The position numbers and the translations under genes are program-made. DNA of 64,000 nt, from NCBI RefSeq assembly GCF_033439725.1, contig NW_026944389.1:2232001-2296000 (forward strand). The letters run 5' to 3'. The stretch is from Neurospora tetraspora. Taxonomy: Eukaryota > Ascomycota > Sordariomycetes > Sordariales > Sordariaceae. Numbering within the stretch: the stretch's first letter is position 1; each line of letters starts with the position of its first letter. Below are positions 25,501 through 37,845 of the stretch, in pieces. Under the pieces are notes generated by a model that was given only the letters and a program-made list of their open reading frames with translations, was not told where the DNA came from and made no database searches.

Positions 25501-28500
25501 GACAGGACAAGGTCCTCCTTATCAGGGTCCGGGAGTTCTCTTGGGTGGTTATGGTTGACTAGCCAGGCAAGTTGTATGTTGCAGATCTCGAACGTGTACG
25601 TGAATGAAGACAGGAAAACATCGACGATGTCCTGGTCTTCCTCTTCCATTTCCAGATCATTGATGGCAATGCGTGGCTTAGACTGGCGGAGCTTTCGCAG
25701 ATATTCCAATTCTCTTGTTGTATCAAGATCTTTGATCTTGTCACCCATATAACCAAGGACGTCGACAACTGTTGAGATTGTGTCAGGTGAAAGATTGATA
25801 TGAAAGGCGTCACTCTTGACGTTAAACAGCCTCTGCTCCTTTCCGTCATCGTCATGCTTTGATGAGGCGGTTATAAGAGCTCCGAAGCCGAGATTTCCAC
25901 ACGATCTCATGGTTTCAGCATCACCCTTCTGGATCTCGAAAGCAACTTCTCGGATGTTGACATGAAACTCGGGATATGCCAGAAGTGGCCCTTGTTGTTC
26001 CACTCGATTGGCCGTACCAAGATGTATCTTGTCGAGCTGGAATGCTATATGAGCAAACGGTTCCACCTCCGAATTAAGCGGACTATTCCCAAACACTCTC
26101 AGGCCGGCAAAGGTCAGGTTTATAGCATAAACTAATAACTTTGACTCTGCTTGAGGGGTTCCAGGAGATGAGGCGCGCATGTCAGAGGCCTGATTGCTTC
26201 CGCTTATCTCCTTTATGTGTTCTTGGATGGCTTTGCCTTGCTGTTGCAGCTCAGTGATAGCACTCGAGACCTCGGGGCGGTTCAACGCCGACAGAAAACT
26301 GTACACTGCCGATGCATCCAGTTCTACTAGCTCCAGAGATGCAAAAACAGTCACCGAATGTTCACTGTCGGTCGTATGGTTCCTGATCTGCCCGTTTGTC
26401 GGTGGAATCTGTAGCAGAGATATCCGTTTTGTAACGTTGTTCATCTTTGTCCTTATCTCATGGGAGTTCTCCTTGATATCAAAATCAAAGATGATCTCCC
26501 TGCCAAAGTTCGCCGCCATCGCTACTCGCGCAACAGTTCCATTGACTGTATATGTCAGTGAACGGAGCAACGGTATGCTGATCGTATATTGGTCCATAAA
26601 CATAGCAACGTTCACCCTGAAGGCAGAAAGCCGATCAACGATCTTCTTGGGTGCTGAATCAGAGGGGGCCGAGGATGGAACCTTTTTGCCGAGCTTGTAA
26701 ATCTTAGCAACCTCATCTCGTACGACGAGATCCAAGAGTTCTGTGATATAAACCGGGTCTTGCTTGACAACGAAGCTGAGATGGTGGCTGCTTGCTGTTG
26801 CCTTGATGGTATGGCTGTCAATCGTTTGTGACTTTTTGAGTTCGTGTGAGACAAACACGCTTGGTCTTTGTAGGACAAGCTTTGCGACTCCTTCGGAATG
26901 ACTTCGAAGACTTGAGATTACGGAATCGCAGGTCAAGATCATGTTTGTATCCATTTTCTCCTCTTGCCCGAGCTGTAAGAGTAACGATGCACTCAGCCCA
27001 CTCCCTATAGAGGAGATGTGCAGGTTGATGGTTTCCAGAGCGATGGACCCATGGCCGATGGCCAATACGCAATGAATGGTATGATCCTCGGTCTTCTTGG
27101 TAGAAGGAAGAGAGGCCATCTTCGGAGCAGTTGATGGTTTGGACTCAAGTTTGTTTACTAGCTCAAGCAGCCTCGTAGCCAGTTCACACAACTCCCAGTT
27201 CAGGTTTATGGCAGCGTCACTGCAGTTGATATTTAAGATGGTTAACCGCCCTGCTGTTTCGGCATTCCTGGCATTGGATTCGGCGTCGCTTGCCCGTCTT
27301 GTGTCAGCTCTGATCGACAGCGCGACGGCCATTATCTCGTTCTGTTTCGGTCCGGGATCAAGAATAAACTGAATCTGCTTGATCTTGACTACAGCGAGAG
27401 TCGGCCTCTCCTTGGTTGGCCCCGGTCCATTTTTGGCTGGGCCGAAAATCGTGTTTATGAGCGGACTGTCCGAAATGTTGCCCAGGTCCCAACTGCGCCA
27501 TTTCTCAAACGCTGCGATGACTTCTTCTCGTATGTTAGCCGAAGGGGTCTGAGTTTTATCGAGACACGTATAACCCAGTTGCTCCTTCTCCCATTGAGAC
27601 CGAACTGCCCACATTTGCCGTAGTCGCATAACGAGCTTCCAGCAATCGAAGGACCTCAAATGTTCAGGCGCAGAACGAAGAATGGCAGAAGGCCGAACAA
27701 AAAACCCAGGGTCGGGGGCACCTTGGCCGTCTTCTATGAGGCGCTTGACGAGATTTTTCGGCATATTCTCTTCATAAGTTGATTTCTCGTTGAAGAGCCT
27801 GCCGAAATCGGAAGCTAGGACGCTTGTGCGGTGAATCAAGGACGCGAGATAATCTACCTTTTCCGAAGACGTAGAGCTCGTGATCGTGCCTACGTCCACG
27901 TCCAGATACGTGACATCGCGAGTCCCCATCGAGATCATGATGTTCTCTACCGAAGCTCGAACAGCGGCTGGGGAATTGAAGGCGTCATGATATCTTTCCG
28001 CTGCTGAAGCTTCTATCGATTGCAGCCGGAGATGGAACGAGCTGCGTGTCTGCTTGGACTCAGGCTTGAATGCATCTCGCCACTTGATTTCTGATCGAGA
28101 TGCCAATGCGAGTCGGGTTATAGAAAGATTGTATTGGTCTTCCTCCTCGCCCAAGGGGTTGGCCGGATCAGAATCAAATGGGTTGGCGAAACGAATGTCG
28201 GCCCGCGGTATCTTGATGAGGATGTCTTCGACATGGCCCTTCATCTTCTGATCTTTTTGCATACCAAAAATGGCTTTCATAGAGTCTGACTGTATGCTGT
28301 CCAGAATATCTTCCGGATCTGTAGGCTGGAGCGATGAAAGCAAAGTGACAACGTGTCGCAGTGCGGTAGGATTGCAGATTGCCTTCACACCTGAAGGCAT
28401 CTCCAGGATAATGCTCGAGTAAGCACAATCCTCCTGGATAGAATCCGGGTCAATATCCCCCAGATCAAAGGTGAGAGAGTTACGCTCAGCTTCGCTTTCA

Positions 28501-31500
28501 TCATCCCTTTCAACGCTGATTTTTGCCGCATCCTTGTAATTCATCTTCAGATTCTCCAACGGAAAATATGGTGCAAAGTACTGGCTCGAGAATGCTACTG
28601 TATTGTGCATGAGATCTTGCCGCTCAGCGTTGTCACCGAAAGTACTGTAAAAGCCAGAGTGGCGGGTCGAGGGCGAAATATCTCTGATGTGTCCGCGGCT
28701 ACCACGAGATTGACGACCATAAGATGCGAACGGCGAAAGACGATCTGCTTGCTTCACCCTCACGCTCGAGCGTCTCGAGCGAGGTCTGACGACACTGCTC
28801 TCGCTCGTGAAAGACAGGAACGAACTTTTGTGTCGTAGGCTCCTAGATGGTTTCGAGGTTGCGCGTGAATATGTTGTCATCCTGTCAGACTCAACCTCAT
28901 CCGCCTTTGTAGGGGTCGGCATAGGCGGAACGCTCTGAGCAGGAGGATCTACGATGTCTGGGATAAAATCTTCAGGCGCCTCTGAAAGAAGAAGGAACGG
29001 CGTTCTATGGGTCCTTTGGTCCTCCCGACGAACGAATTCTTGCTGCCGCCTCTTCTGATCAGAGAAGTCATGTTTTCTCCCAATGATAGCCAATGATACG
29101 CTTGTTTCCAAAATCGCATCGGTTTCAATAGGATGGTTAGCTCGCATTTTGTGTCTTGCGGCATTTTCAGCATTGATGCAAGAGACCTTGACGTTGGGAA
29201 TCCTAATGTTGGCTCGTCTGGAATAATGGGACCGTGCCCAATCGTTGAAGTCAACATTGATAGACCCAGTAGAAAGAAGAAAAGCAGCGTCTTCGACATG
29301 GAGCCAGATGCCCACCGACTGGACATAAACACGAAGGAATGTGATGTCGTAGAGGACGATTGAAGCGGCAGAGATTAACGCATTCTCGTCATCATCGAAG
29401 GAGAACCCAAAGGCGTTTCCGCCCCTGACCAGCGTTGTCAAAAACTCAGTAGTACACTCGCCGGTAATGGTACCAACTGAGAGATCCCAGTTGCATAGGT
29501 ATGTTGGCTCAGCATGGGGAAGCCCAAAGAGTCGGTGCCCATAGAGATGGATGCCATCTATGAACAGTTGTGTGTTGGAGCCAGTGGCACTCTTTGGTGT
29601 GTCTGCGCCCGATGAATCTGAACTGCCCAGCGACAGCTGTAAAGGTGCCACCTCCAAGTCCATTTCCATGAAGTAATTTGTGAACCGCAGATCAGCCCCG
29701 AAAGAAGCTGTGTCGATCAGAACGTGACGAGTTGAAGAATACAGATTTGCCGGTATCAGAATCTTTGGCTCGTCGCACTTGACGCTTAAGATGACATCCA
29801 AATCGCTCGACTTCTTAGGGGGCGGCTTGTTGGTAGTCTCAGCATCGGGGTTCTGATCCTTCAAGCGTAGCATATCCTGATGTTCGTCCAAGGTCTTAAA
29901 GTGAACATCCTCGCCAAAGTAATTGTCTTTGATCTTCATAGCATACCGCACAGTAAAGCCGTATACACGCGCAAATAGAGATTGCGTACTGAAGTTCAAT
30001 ATGAGCGTATCTGTGTTTGCTGGCGAAGTTATCGTATGGTAGTGATAGGCGCCATCAACCACCATATTTTCCAGCCGTCCAACTTCCTTGGTGTCTAGGA
30101 ATGACGCTTGGGTATTCCATGGGGGGACATGAAGGGCAACAGAAGCGTTGCTAGCAGTGATATTGAAAGGAATGGCGTTCTTGTTCGGCCTATAGTTGTC
30201 AATCGGGATAGTCAACTTGGACTGAAGCAATGGGCTGGCAACGATGAAGTACGTGTTGTCGTCTAGGTCGATAGGGTTGTTGACGATGTTTGCATCGTTG
30301 AGGTTCAAAAACAGTCGGAGGTTCTGCATTTGAAACTCAACGTGATACTTGAAGGGGGTAAAGACAAGATATTCAGGCGGCGGCCCGCTTGCCCAGTCAC
30401 CAACTAAATCAGTCAGGAGGAAGACGTGGTCACGCAAGATGAAGAGGTCCAGATCACTGCTGATGATTTTGAAACGCCATTCACGAAGGGCGTTCCAGCC
30501 CAAGGGAGTAGAAAGATCGCAAGATATCTGTTGCTTCCCTGATTTCCAAAGCAGTTCATGGTTAATGCTGCTCGAGATTTCAGTGCTCGGCAACTCCAGG
30601 ACGAGCTGGTTTGAAAACCCTGCTACGCCAGCTACCATATCCATGGTATACGACATAGTAGCGTCTTTGGCAACTTTGATATCAAGCCATCCATATGGTC
30701 GTTGATGGATAGTGGCAGGCTGCTCTGCTTTCTTGGGTCGACCGCGGTGTTTACGTGTCTGAGGTTCGGGTGGTGGCTTAGTGGCAGGATCTTTGCCCTT
30801 CCATTTCCAATTTTTGGACTCCTCCCGTACGGGAACTCGGAGGGTGACTGTGTCTTCGAACTCAACGTAAAAGTTGAACTTGGTGGGAACACGATACGCG
30901 CCCACAGGCAATCGTGTTGCCGGAGTTGCATCTTTGCAAAGATTCGGAACAAAAGTGCGTTGGAGATCTGCTCGTTGTCTGTCCGCCCATGGACCATAGT
31001 TGATGGAACCCCCTTTGACTGAGAGTTGTATAGACCATGCTGGCGGCTCTTCGCCATTAATGTTGTGCAAGGACCCTGTCGCCTTTTCGCCTGCATTGGT
31101 GTGAGGACGCCGAACTTTGCCTACAACATCCCATAGGATGGTAAGCGTCGCTTCGGGGCTGTCTAAGATAGTCGGTACCGCTGCGTATTCCGACGAGGCC
31201 CAGCCTGGTCTCGTACCGCCAACATCGTGGGCCTTGCTATCGAGGTATCGCGACAACCCTTGCCAGTTATTTGGATTTGAGGTTGATATGGGGCTAGTTG
31301 CGGTTCTGATATCCCTCTCTGCATCCAGAGGGAGGGATTCTACAGACCTATTTCGCCGGAAAGGCACGATGCGACGAAGCCGGTGAAGACATCCCATCAA
31401 CCTGCGCATCTGCTGTTTGAGGAAGGGCCTATGATGGACAGAGATGGGATCATGGGTTGTCGTCTGCTTGTCTCGAGTAGCCCTATCTGCCTGGTCCTCC

Positions 31501-32574
31501 TTAAAATCCAAGTTTTCCTTCATTTCGATCACAGGGTGATTGAACTTGAAGCGGAAGAATTGGCGGTACGGATCTGGGGTTTCCGTTGCTGAAGCATCAA
31601 CCTCCCCTTCCATTGACTCGGTCTTGACAATCAAGATGGCTTTCGTGTTTTCGTTTCCCATCACCATAGCTGCCTTGGTACACTCCAACTGCAATGGTAG
31701 CATCTGCAAGAACAAGGGGAGCTCATGCGAGAATTGTCCGTCCCGCTCATGCTCCTCCTCGTCCTCAGAGTCGGAAGAAGCCATAGTAGACGCGCGCCCA
31801 GTACTGCTATCCTGTATTGGTCGCCCATTCCTGTATTGGGTGGCGCCCGACCTCTGCGTCTGTTCCGACTTTCTCAGCGTCTCACGCTTTTTGGACCGGC
31901 GCTTTCGTGTGTTGCCCGACTCATGGGTTCCTGCACCGTCACCTGCCCCGACAGGCTCTGTCCCCGAAGCAGCCGGGACCGCATCCTCCTGTAGATCCGT
32001 CAACCCAGACAGAATCGAATCATAGGCCGGGCTACGATTGTAGATGAACCATTCTAGGCCAGAGAGACAAACACTGATGCGGCAAGGAAGTTTGGGCGTC
32101 GGCAGCTGTTCAGTGATGGGATCGGCGTCGGAATCGGTATCGGTCTCGTTATGCCCTCGTGCGTCCTTGGCTGAGATCTTGACGCCCCGTACTCTGCGCA
32201 GCCAGTATTTCCATGTTATGTAACCATTCTGGACCAGTATTGTTTCGTTCGCGCCGTGGTACCGAAGACCAGTAAAGAATATGCGGCCGCCGAGTAGGGA
32301 GATCTGGAGAGCTTGGATGTCGATGTAGACTTTGTACTGATGCCAGGTCCATGTCCGCAATGCCCACGACAGCAGAGATGCAAAGACTCTATTAAAGTAA
32401 AGGAGGGAGAATATTGATAATGCGCCGCATATGATTAGAGATCCCAAGAATAAGCTGTGAAGTTGGTCCGGCCAGAGTTAGCAACAACCGCAGCGCATAA
32501 CTGTCTGTCCGGCCTGGAGCCACTCACCCATTGAACCCCCCTTCGTCGCCAAAGAAGTTGCTTCGGATGGCCAT
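22557..32574 (-). CDS. csf1: Csf1 / BLTP1-family bridge-like lipid transfer protein
   Basis: Giant protein of 3314 residues that in yeast and animals (Csf1, Tweek/BLTP1) forms a long hydrophobic groove carrying phospholipids between the ER and other membranes. There are two exons. Exon 1 (32574-32528, 47 nt) encodes MAIRSNFFGDEGGFNG; after an intron with a GTGAGT donor, GCTAAC branch and CAG acceptor, exon 2 (32454-22557) is one uninterrupted frame of 9.9 kb. The N-terminus has one membrane anchor (GSLIICGALSIFSLLYF, about residues 20-36), then the conserved opening block with YIDIQALQISLLGGRIFF and ITWKYWLRR. The body alternates beta-rich repeats with disordered inserts (Arg/Ser-rich near residues 1200-1280). 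Near the C-terminus is a Thr/Ser/Lys/Gln-rich linker before a conserved end ending in DAYSKILGS. The family call rests on total length, N-terminal anchor and opening block. It is head-to-head with the DUF300 gene. Without exon 1 the frame has no ATG near the membrane segment. Confidence 0.93.
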
Positions 32575-33561
32575 TGTGTTTAAATATCAAGTCGCCAGAC
32601 GTAGAGAAGTACTCCTCCGGCCAACATTCAACGTGGATTGGACAGTTTCCGTATGCGCCGTGTATTCATGCCGCTCTCCATGGTGTCGCTTTGAAGCAAA
32701 TCGAAGGCAAGATGTTGCGAATAGGTAGACGTCGTCGCACGTCAACTAAAGAAAACAGAGCGCAGGAGCAAACGACATATCGAAGTTCAACCAAGATGGA
32801 AGCTGTCACAGGTTGACAATCGCAAGTGGTACCTGCCTGGCTAGGATGGCGGACGTAGAATTGCAGGTAGCTCCCAATTCTAAGTCAACACTTTAGGGGT
32901 GTCCGTGATGCTACACCGAATGGCCCGCGCTCTTGACATTCCATTGGACAGAGCTGTGTAGGGAGACGAACCTTGATGGGTAGGGGGGTTTGTCTGATCC
33001 ATGTCGAGTATTGATACTGTGCAGCTTATCTGCTTCACTCACCTTGTTCTGCCTTTTGAGATCAGTAAAACCGTGCAGATTTGAGCCCGCACTGTTGTTT
33101 CAAAAGTCCAGACCCCGTCGGAACTTATTCCAGGGTGCGGTTCCCAACGGCAGTGGGGTGCCAAATAATAGCCGCCTGGGCTACAGGGCAGCGGCAGTGG
33201 TGGATGCACGCCCGCAGCCCAGCGTCATGCATGGCCTGCGGGCTCCTCCCGACCGTCATCGTCACCTCCGGTTGCCCACACGACCACGAGGCGCTGGGCC
33301 AGCTACGACCTCCATCCCACCTATTTTTGAGGTTACGCCGGTGACATCGTGATTCCCGTCATCACCTAGGCTGCACCTTTTCCAGGTGCAATACCAGTAC
33401 TTCTTCGCTCCACCATGCCGGCGCAACATGCCATAGGTTGAACGGCTTTTACTCTACTTGCGATCAATAAGGCGTTGCCGCGCACCTTTCGGGCCCAAAG
33501 TTCCCTCCAGCCCGGCTACTCGATCCAGATACCTCGTTGCCAGGATCCCGAGATAGGAAAC
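32575..33561. promoter_or_regulatory. Shared intergenic region between CSF1 and the DUF300 gene
   Basis: About 990 bp separate the two divergent start codons, so both promoters must lie here or in the adjoining 5' exons. I see no convincing TATA box near either start and no coding frame. Regulatory sites cannot be named from sequence alone. Confidence 0.6.
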
Positions 33562-35648
33562 ATGGGAGGCACCGGCCAAAAGCTCGCCGATGTGGCAACC
33601 ATAGTCGCAGGCGTCGCGTCTATTGTCGCGACTCTGCTCTCCATGGTGTATGTTTACCCTACAGATACGCATCGTGTCGCGACTCTAACTCCAGCGCCTG
33701 AATATCATACTGACCAAGCTTGTAACAGGTCGATATGGCTCCAAACGTGAGTTGCCTACCCATCGCCCGTGTTGCGAACGTCTTCCTCATCCCCAAGTTC
33801 GGCCACTGATAATCAACAGCAAAAACTATCGCAAGCCGCTTTTGCAACGTTATGTTGTGCGGATCCTTCTCATGTGAGTTCACATATTATCACCCTATGG
33901 GACTATGGGACTACTCTGTGGGCGGAATTCCTGATCATTCTCCATCTTCAGGGTTCCAATATACTCGATCGCCTCGTGGACTAGCATGGTCTCACGGACC
34001 GCAGCAGCCTTTGTCGACCCCATCAGAGACATATACGAGGCTTTCACCATCTACACATTCTTCCAGTTGTTAATCAATTACTTGGGCGGAGAACGAGCCC
34101 TCATTATCATGACCCATGGTCGCGAACCGATTCATCATCTCTGGCCGATGAACCACGTCCTCCCTCGAGTTGATATTTCCGATCCGCATACCTTCCTCGC
34201 CATAAAGCGCGGCATCTTGCAATATGCATGGATGAAGCCAGTCTTGGCCTTAGCGGCTGTTATCATGAAAGCAACTGGGACCTACCATGAGGGAGACATC
34301 AAACTCAACTCGGGCTATTTCTGGAGCGGCATTATCTACAACATCAGCGTCACAGTCAGCTTGTACTCTTTGGGCTTGTTCTGGGTATGCATGAACAACG
34401 ACCTAAAGCCTTTCCGACCAATGCCCAAGTTCCTGTGTGTAAAGGCCATTATCTTTGCATCTTACTGGCAAGGCTTTGCCCTTGGAATTCTGGTGTTCCT
34501 TGGCGCTTTCCCGAATGTCGAAGGCTACACACAAGACGGCCTTGCGGCAGCCATTCAGGACTTCCTCATTTGTCTCGAGATGCCAGCCTTTGCCATTGCT
34601 CATTGGTATGCCTTCTCTTGGCACGATTTTGCCGACAGCAGAGTGTCTGCCGCAAGAATGCCGGTCAAGTATGCGATGAGGGACGCCTTCGGAATTCGCG
34701 ACTTGATACAGGACTCCAAGGAAACTTTTACGGGCGACAAGTACGGTTACCGGGTCTTTGACTCGGGCGACAAGATCATGGCACATGAGCAGTCACGGTC
34801 GAGACTGGCCAGACTTAAGGAAGGCATGCGATATGAGCGAGGAGGCAAGGGCAAATATTGGATACCAAGACCCGACGAAATCAACCAAAACACTCCGCTG
34901 TTGGGTGCAAACGGCGGCCCGAGCAGGAGGAGCAATTCCTCCTCTCCGCACCACGATGATTCTGACGAGCTTATACTTGATCCAGAGGAAGAACAACTCT
35001 ACGCAGGAGCCAGGAAACTCGAGTTTGGTGACTGGAACGTAAGGAACTGCTTCATTGCTACATGGCATAATCAACATCGACTGACTTTGTCTCTAGTATC
35101 CCGTCATTACAGCCAACGAGCCGTGGAGAGATCGTTATCGATCACCTCATCCCAGTCTCTTCCAAAACACTCCGACCGGGAGCTTTTACAATCGATCGTC
35201 CTCAAGCAGAAGCTCGGTGCCCACGCTTAACCCCAGGGATCCTCTCGAAAGGCGCAAGAAGGAGGCACCAGAAGGCCCTGAAGCTCTTCCCAACGACAAG
35301 AAAGGCAAAAAGAAGGCGGACGCAAATGGTCAACGGGCTACGAACTCTACCCCAGACAAGGGCATGGATCCCTTGGAGATCGCATATGGCCCCATGATGG
35401 GCACAACCTCCAAACTTACAGAAGACGACTTCAGAGTCGACGATGTCAGTCCTCATCATCCGCACGGGACATCACCCGGGCATGATGCTTCACATGATGT
35501 TGAGGATGACGGAAAAAGTACCCCGGTCACGGAAGTGTCTAACCACTGGGGTCATGCTACGGATACCGAAGGGGACGGCGAAGAAGAGAGGAGCCCACAT
35601 TTTACCGTTGGTGGCGAAGAGGAGTTTGACAACGTGTGGGGGAGGTGA
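33562..35648 (+). CDS. DUF300 / TMEM184 (OST-alpha-like) multi-pass membrane protein, Hfl1-like
   Basis: Membrane protein of 598 residues related to animal TMEM184 and yeast Hfl1, a vacuolar membrane protein reported to bind Atg8. Five exons join in phase: 33562-33647, 33729-33746 (18 nt), 33820-33873, 33952-35038 and 35097-35648. They give the continuous segment VSIWLQTKNYRKPLLQRYVV followed by RILLMVPIYSIASW. About seven hydrophobic helices lie in the first 300 residues. Family motifs include AFTIYTFFQLLINYLGGERA, LKPFRPMPKFLCVKAIIFAS and the YWQG after it. The C-terminal 290 residues are cytosolic-looking, charged and disordered, with NTPLLG and DDSDELILDPEEEQL, and end in FDNVWGR. The ATG at 33562 is the first in frame. 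Transport substrate is unknown; a vacuole/endosome role is inferred from the yeast family member. Confidence 0.9.
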
Positions 35649-37845
35649 CATTATGTTGCTTGAAGCGCTGTTTTTGCTTTGAGTTTTTTCCTTTCCTTTT
35701 TCGAGCTTTCGTGTTACAGGAATTGTTCTGGTGTCAAAGAGACTGTGGTATGGATGCATACAGGTTCAAATAGGTTATGCGGGAGTCAGATTGGCGTTGG
35801 CGTAGGACCCTGTTGTTTGTTTAGGCATAGCAAATCTGCAAGTTGAGCATTCGTAGACAATATCTTCATCTAAGCACACACATGGTACTCTGGTTCTCGT
35901 GTGTTGGCAACCACTGGCCTACCTTGCAAGTGGAATGCATATTTGGTCTTTGTTTACTTCCCCCCTGAATCAGTCCCTGGTCACGATCCACACCTGTTTG
36001 CAAGATGAATGATGATGTCCAGAGAGCTGGATAACATTTGTTCAATGGTATGATGTGGTGTCTGAAAAGCTCTTGAGGTACCTAAAGAAACAATGAACTC
36101 ACGATACAGAACCCTGGAGTTTTGTCACCGTGACACTAGGTGCTGTGTCGAGGTGTGCGAAAAAAAAGACCGAACACTTTCTGGTGTGTTTTGGTGGAAG
36201 TATGTTCGGACTATTTTTGCACCACTCGTGTGCACGCCGTGCCCAACCGACGTCTTAAAGTGAAACGACGATCATCAGTCTCATTGCGGGGTACGGTGAC
36301 CACAGTGACCACTCGAGCCACTCTCCCACTCAAACGGCGAGGCTGGGCTGTTCCGCTGTTGTACCTTTTGGTTCGTAATGGCCACTGCGAAGGAGCTGAC
36401 AGAAGCTCAGCTTGGAGCTCTGACCGCATTACTCATTGTGTAACAAGAGGTATACCTATTTGAGCTCGCCGAATGAGCAACAGAAAGGCGAGACACTTGC
36501 TGTTTACCGTATCTCCGGACCTACACGATGGTAGAGCCAGGTATAGACCAGACGTTTGCCCATGTTCAAGATCCAATAGCGGTACTATATCCACCTCACT
36601 GCCTCCAGATTCCCATTAGAGCTACACTACCGGTAATAAGCCGTGAGGGCGGGACCCAGGGGGTAACATCCCCAGATCCGTAGAGGTACCTGGAGGGTTG
36701 ATGAAGCTGTTGAGCTGGTCCGGGCGGTTTAGTTGTATAGCTGGATGTCAGCTTATAAGAAACAACCATGAGTTGTTCCCAGGCGGCAGCGATGCAACGG
36801 TTGTCTCTCGTGACTAACCCGGTTAAAGTTCACTAAACAATAAACCTACGATGAGTATGCCTCCATCCGGCTTCTGTGTGTGTTCCTGCTCGGTTGCCAC
36901 GGCGAGGACTCGAGTGAGATTACCTCTAGGTACCTCAGGGTTGCCGCCGGGAGTTGTGAAACCGCCTGATGAACCTGGCCTCGAGCGGGCCAAAGCTCCG
37001 ACCTCTCCTATCAGGTCAGTAACAGCTCAGATACCTGCCAGCTTCACTAACACAGGAGAATGGCCCGGGGCATTGGGCGGTAGCAGCTTGCTAGCTCGTC
37101 AAGCAATGAATCTTCGTATTGCCCCACAAGGGCCAATTCCTCGTAGCAGCGGGTGCTTAAACTCAACGAGCTCGCGAGATATCCTAAATTGAAGAAGAGA
37201 TACCTAATGTTCGGTCAGAAGGGTCAGGATGATGATATGTCATGGACGGAGTCAATGAATGCTGCTCGGTGGTGAAGTGGTTCGGTGCAGTGGCGGCCTG
37301 CAGTCACTGGCCGAATCCGAATTGGGAGGAGGGGCAAAACAGGGCTTGACCCTCGTTGGTGAAGTCAGACATCAGGCGGTGCCGCGCACACGAGGCCAGA
37401 TGACCAATCAAACGGCGGCCTTCAGCATTGTGCCCCACTATTGCTACCCCTCAGGTCCTCCCCCTCCCCTCGCCAATTTTTCTTTGCAGTTTGCCCTCCC
37501 CGCCCACCACCAGTCCACGGCCAGTCCCACAAGTGCAATTTGGCTACAGGCTAGGTGGCCGCCCTCGACTCCATATCAGCGTCCTCGACCCACCCTCTCT
37601 TCCGACTTCAGTTAAGTTGCCTTCACTGTTTTTTGGTCTGCTAGTCTGGGGCTGATACCTACTGAGCACTAGCATTTTTGCCAAGTTGGACTGTTTTTAC
37701 CGGGATCCTGCTTTGTCAGTTCTCGGCTGGTTCGCTTCCGTTGCATTTGAGTGAGGAAAAAAAATCTCGTTCTCTCGAGACTTCTTCCTTTCCACACCAC
37801 GTCAAACACCCATTTTAGCAGTGTGTGTCAGACAATACCGCCAAA
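35649..37845. other. Intergenic region upstream of eEF2
   Basis: About 2.2 kb. The left part would contain the DUF300 3' untranslated region. The final few hundred bases are pyrimidine-rich (for example the CT-rich run before 37845), as expected of a strong ascomycete promoter and leader. Short frames within have no recognisable protein character. Confidence 0.55.
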
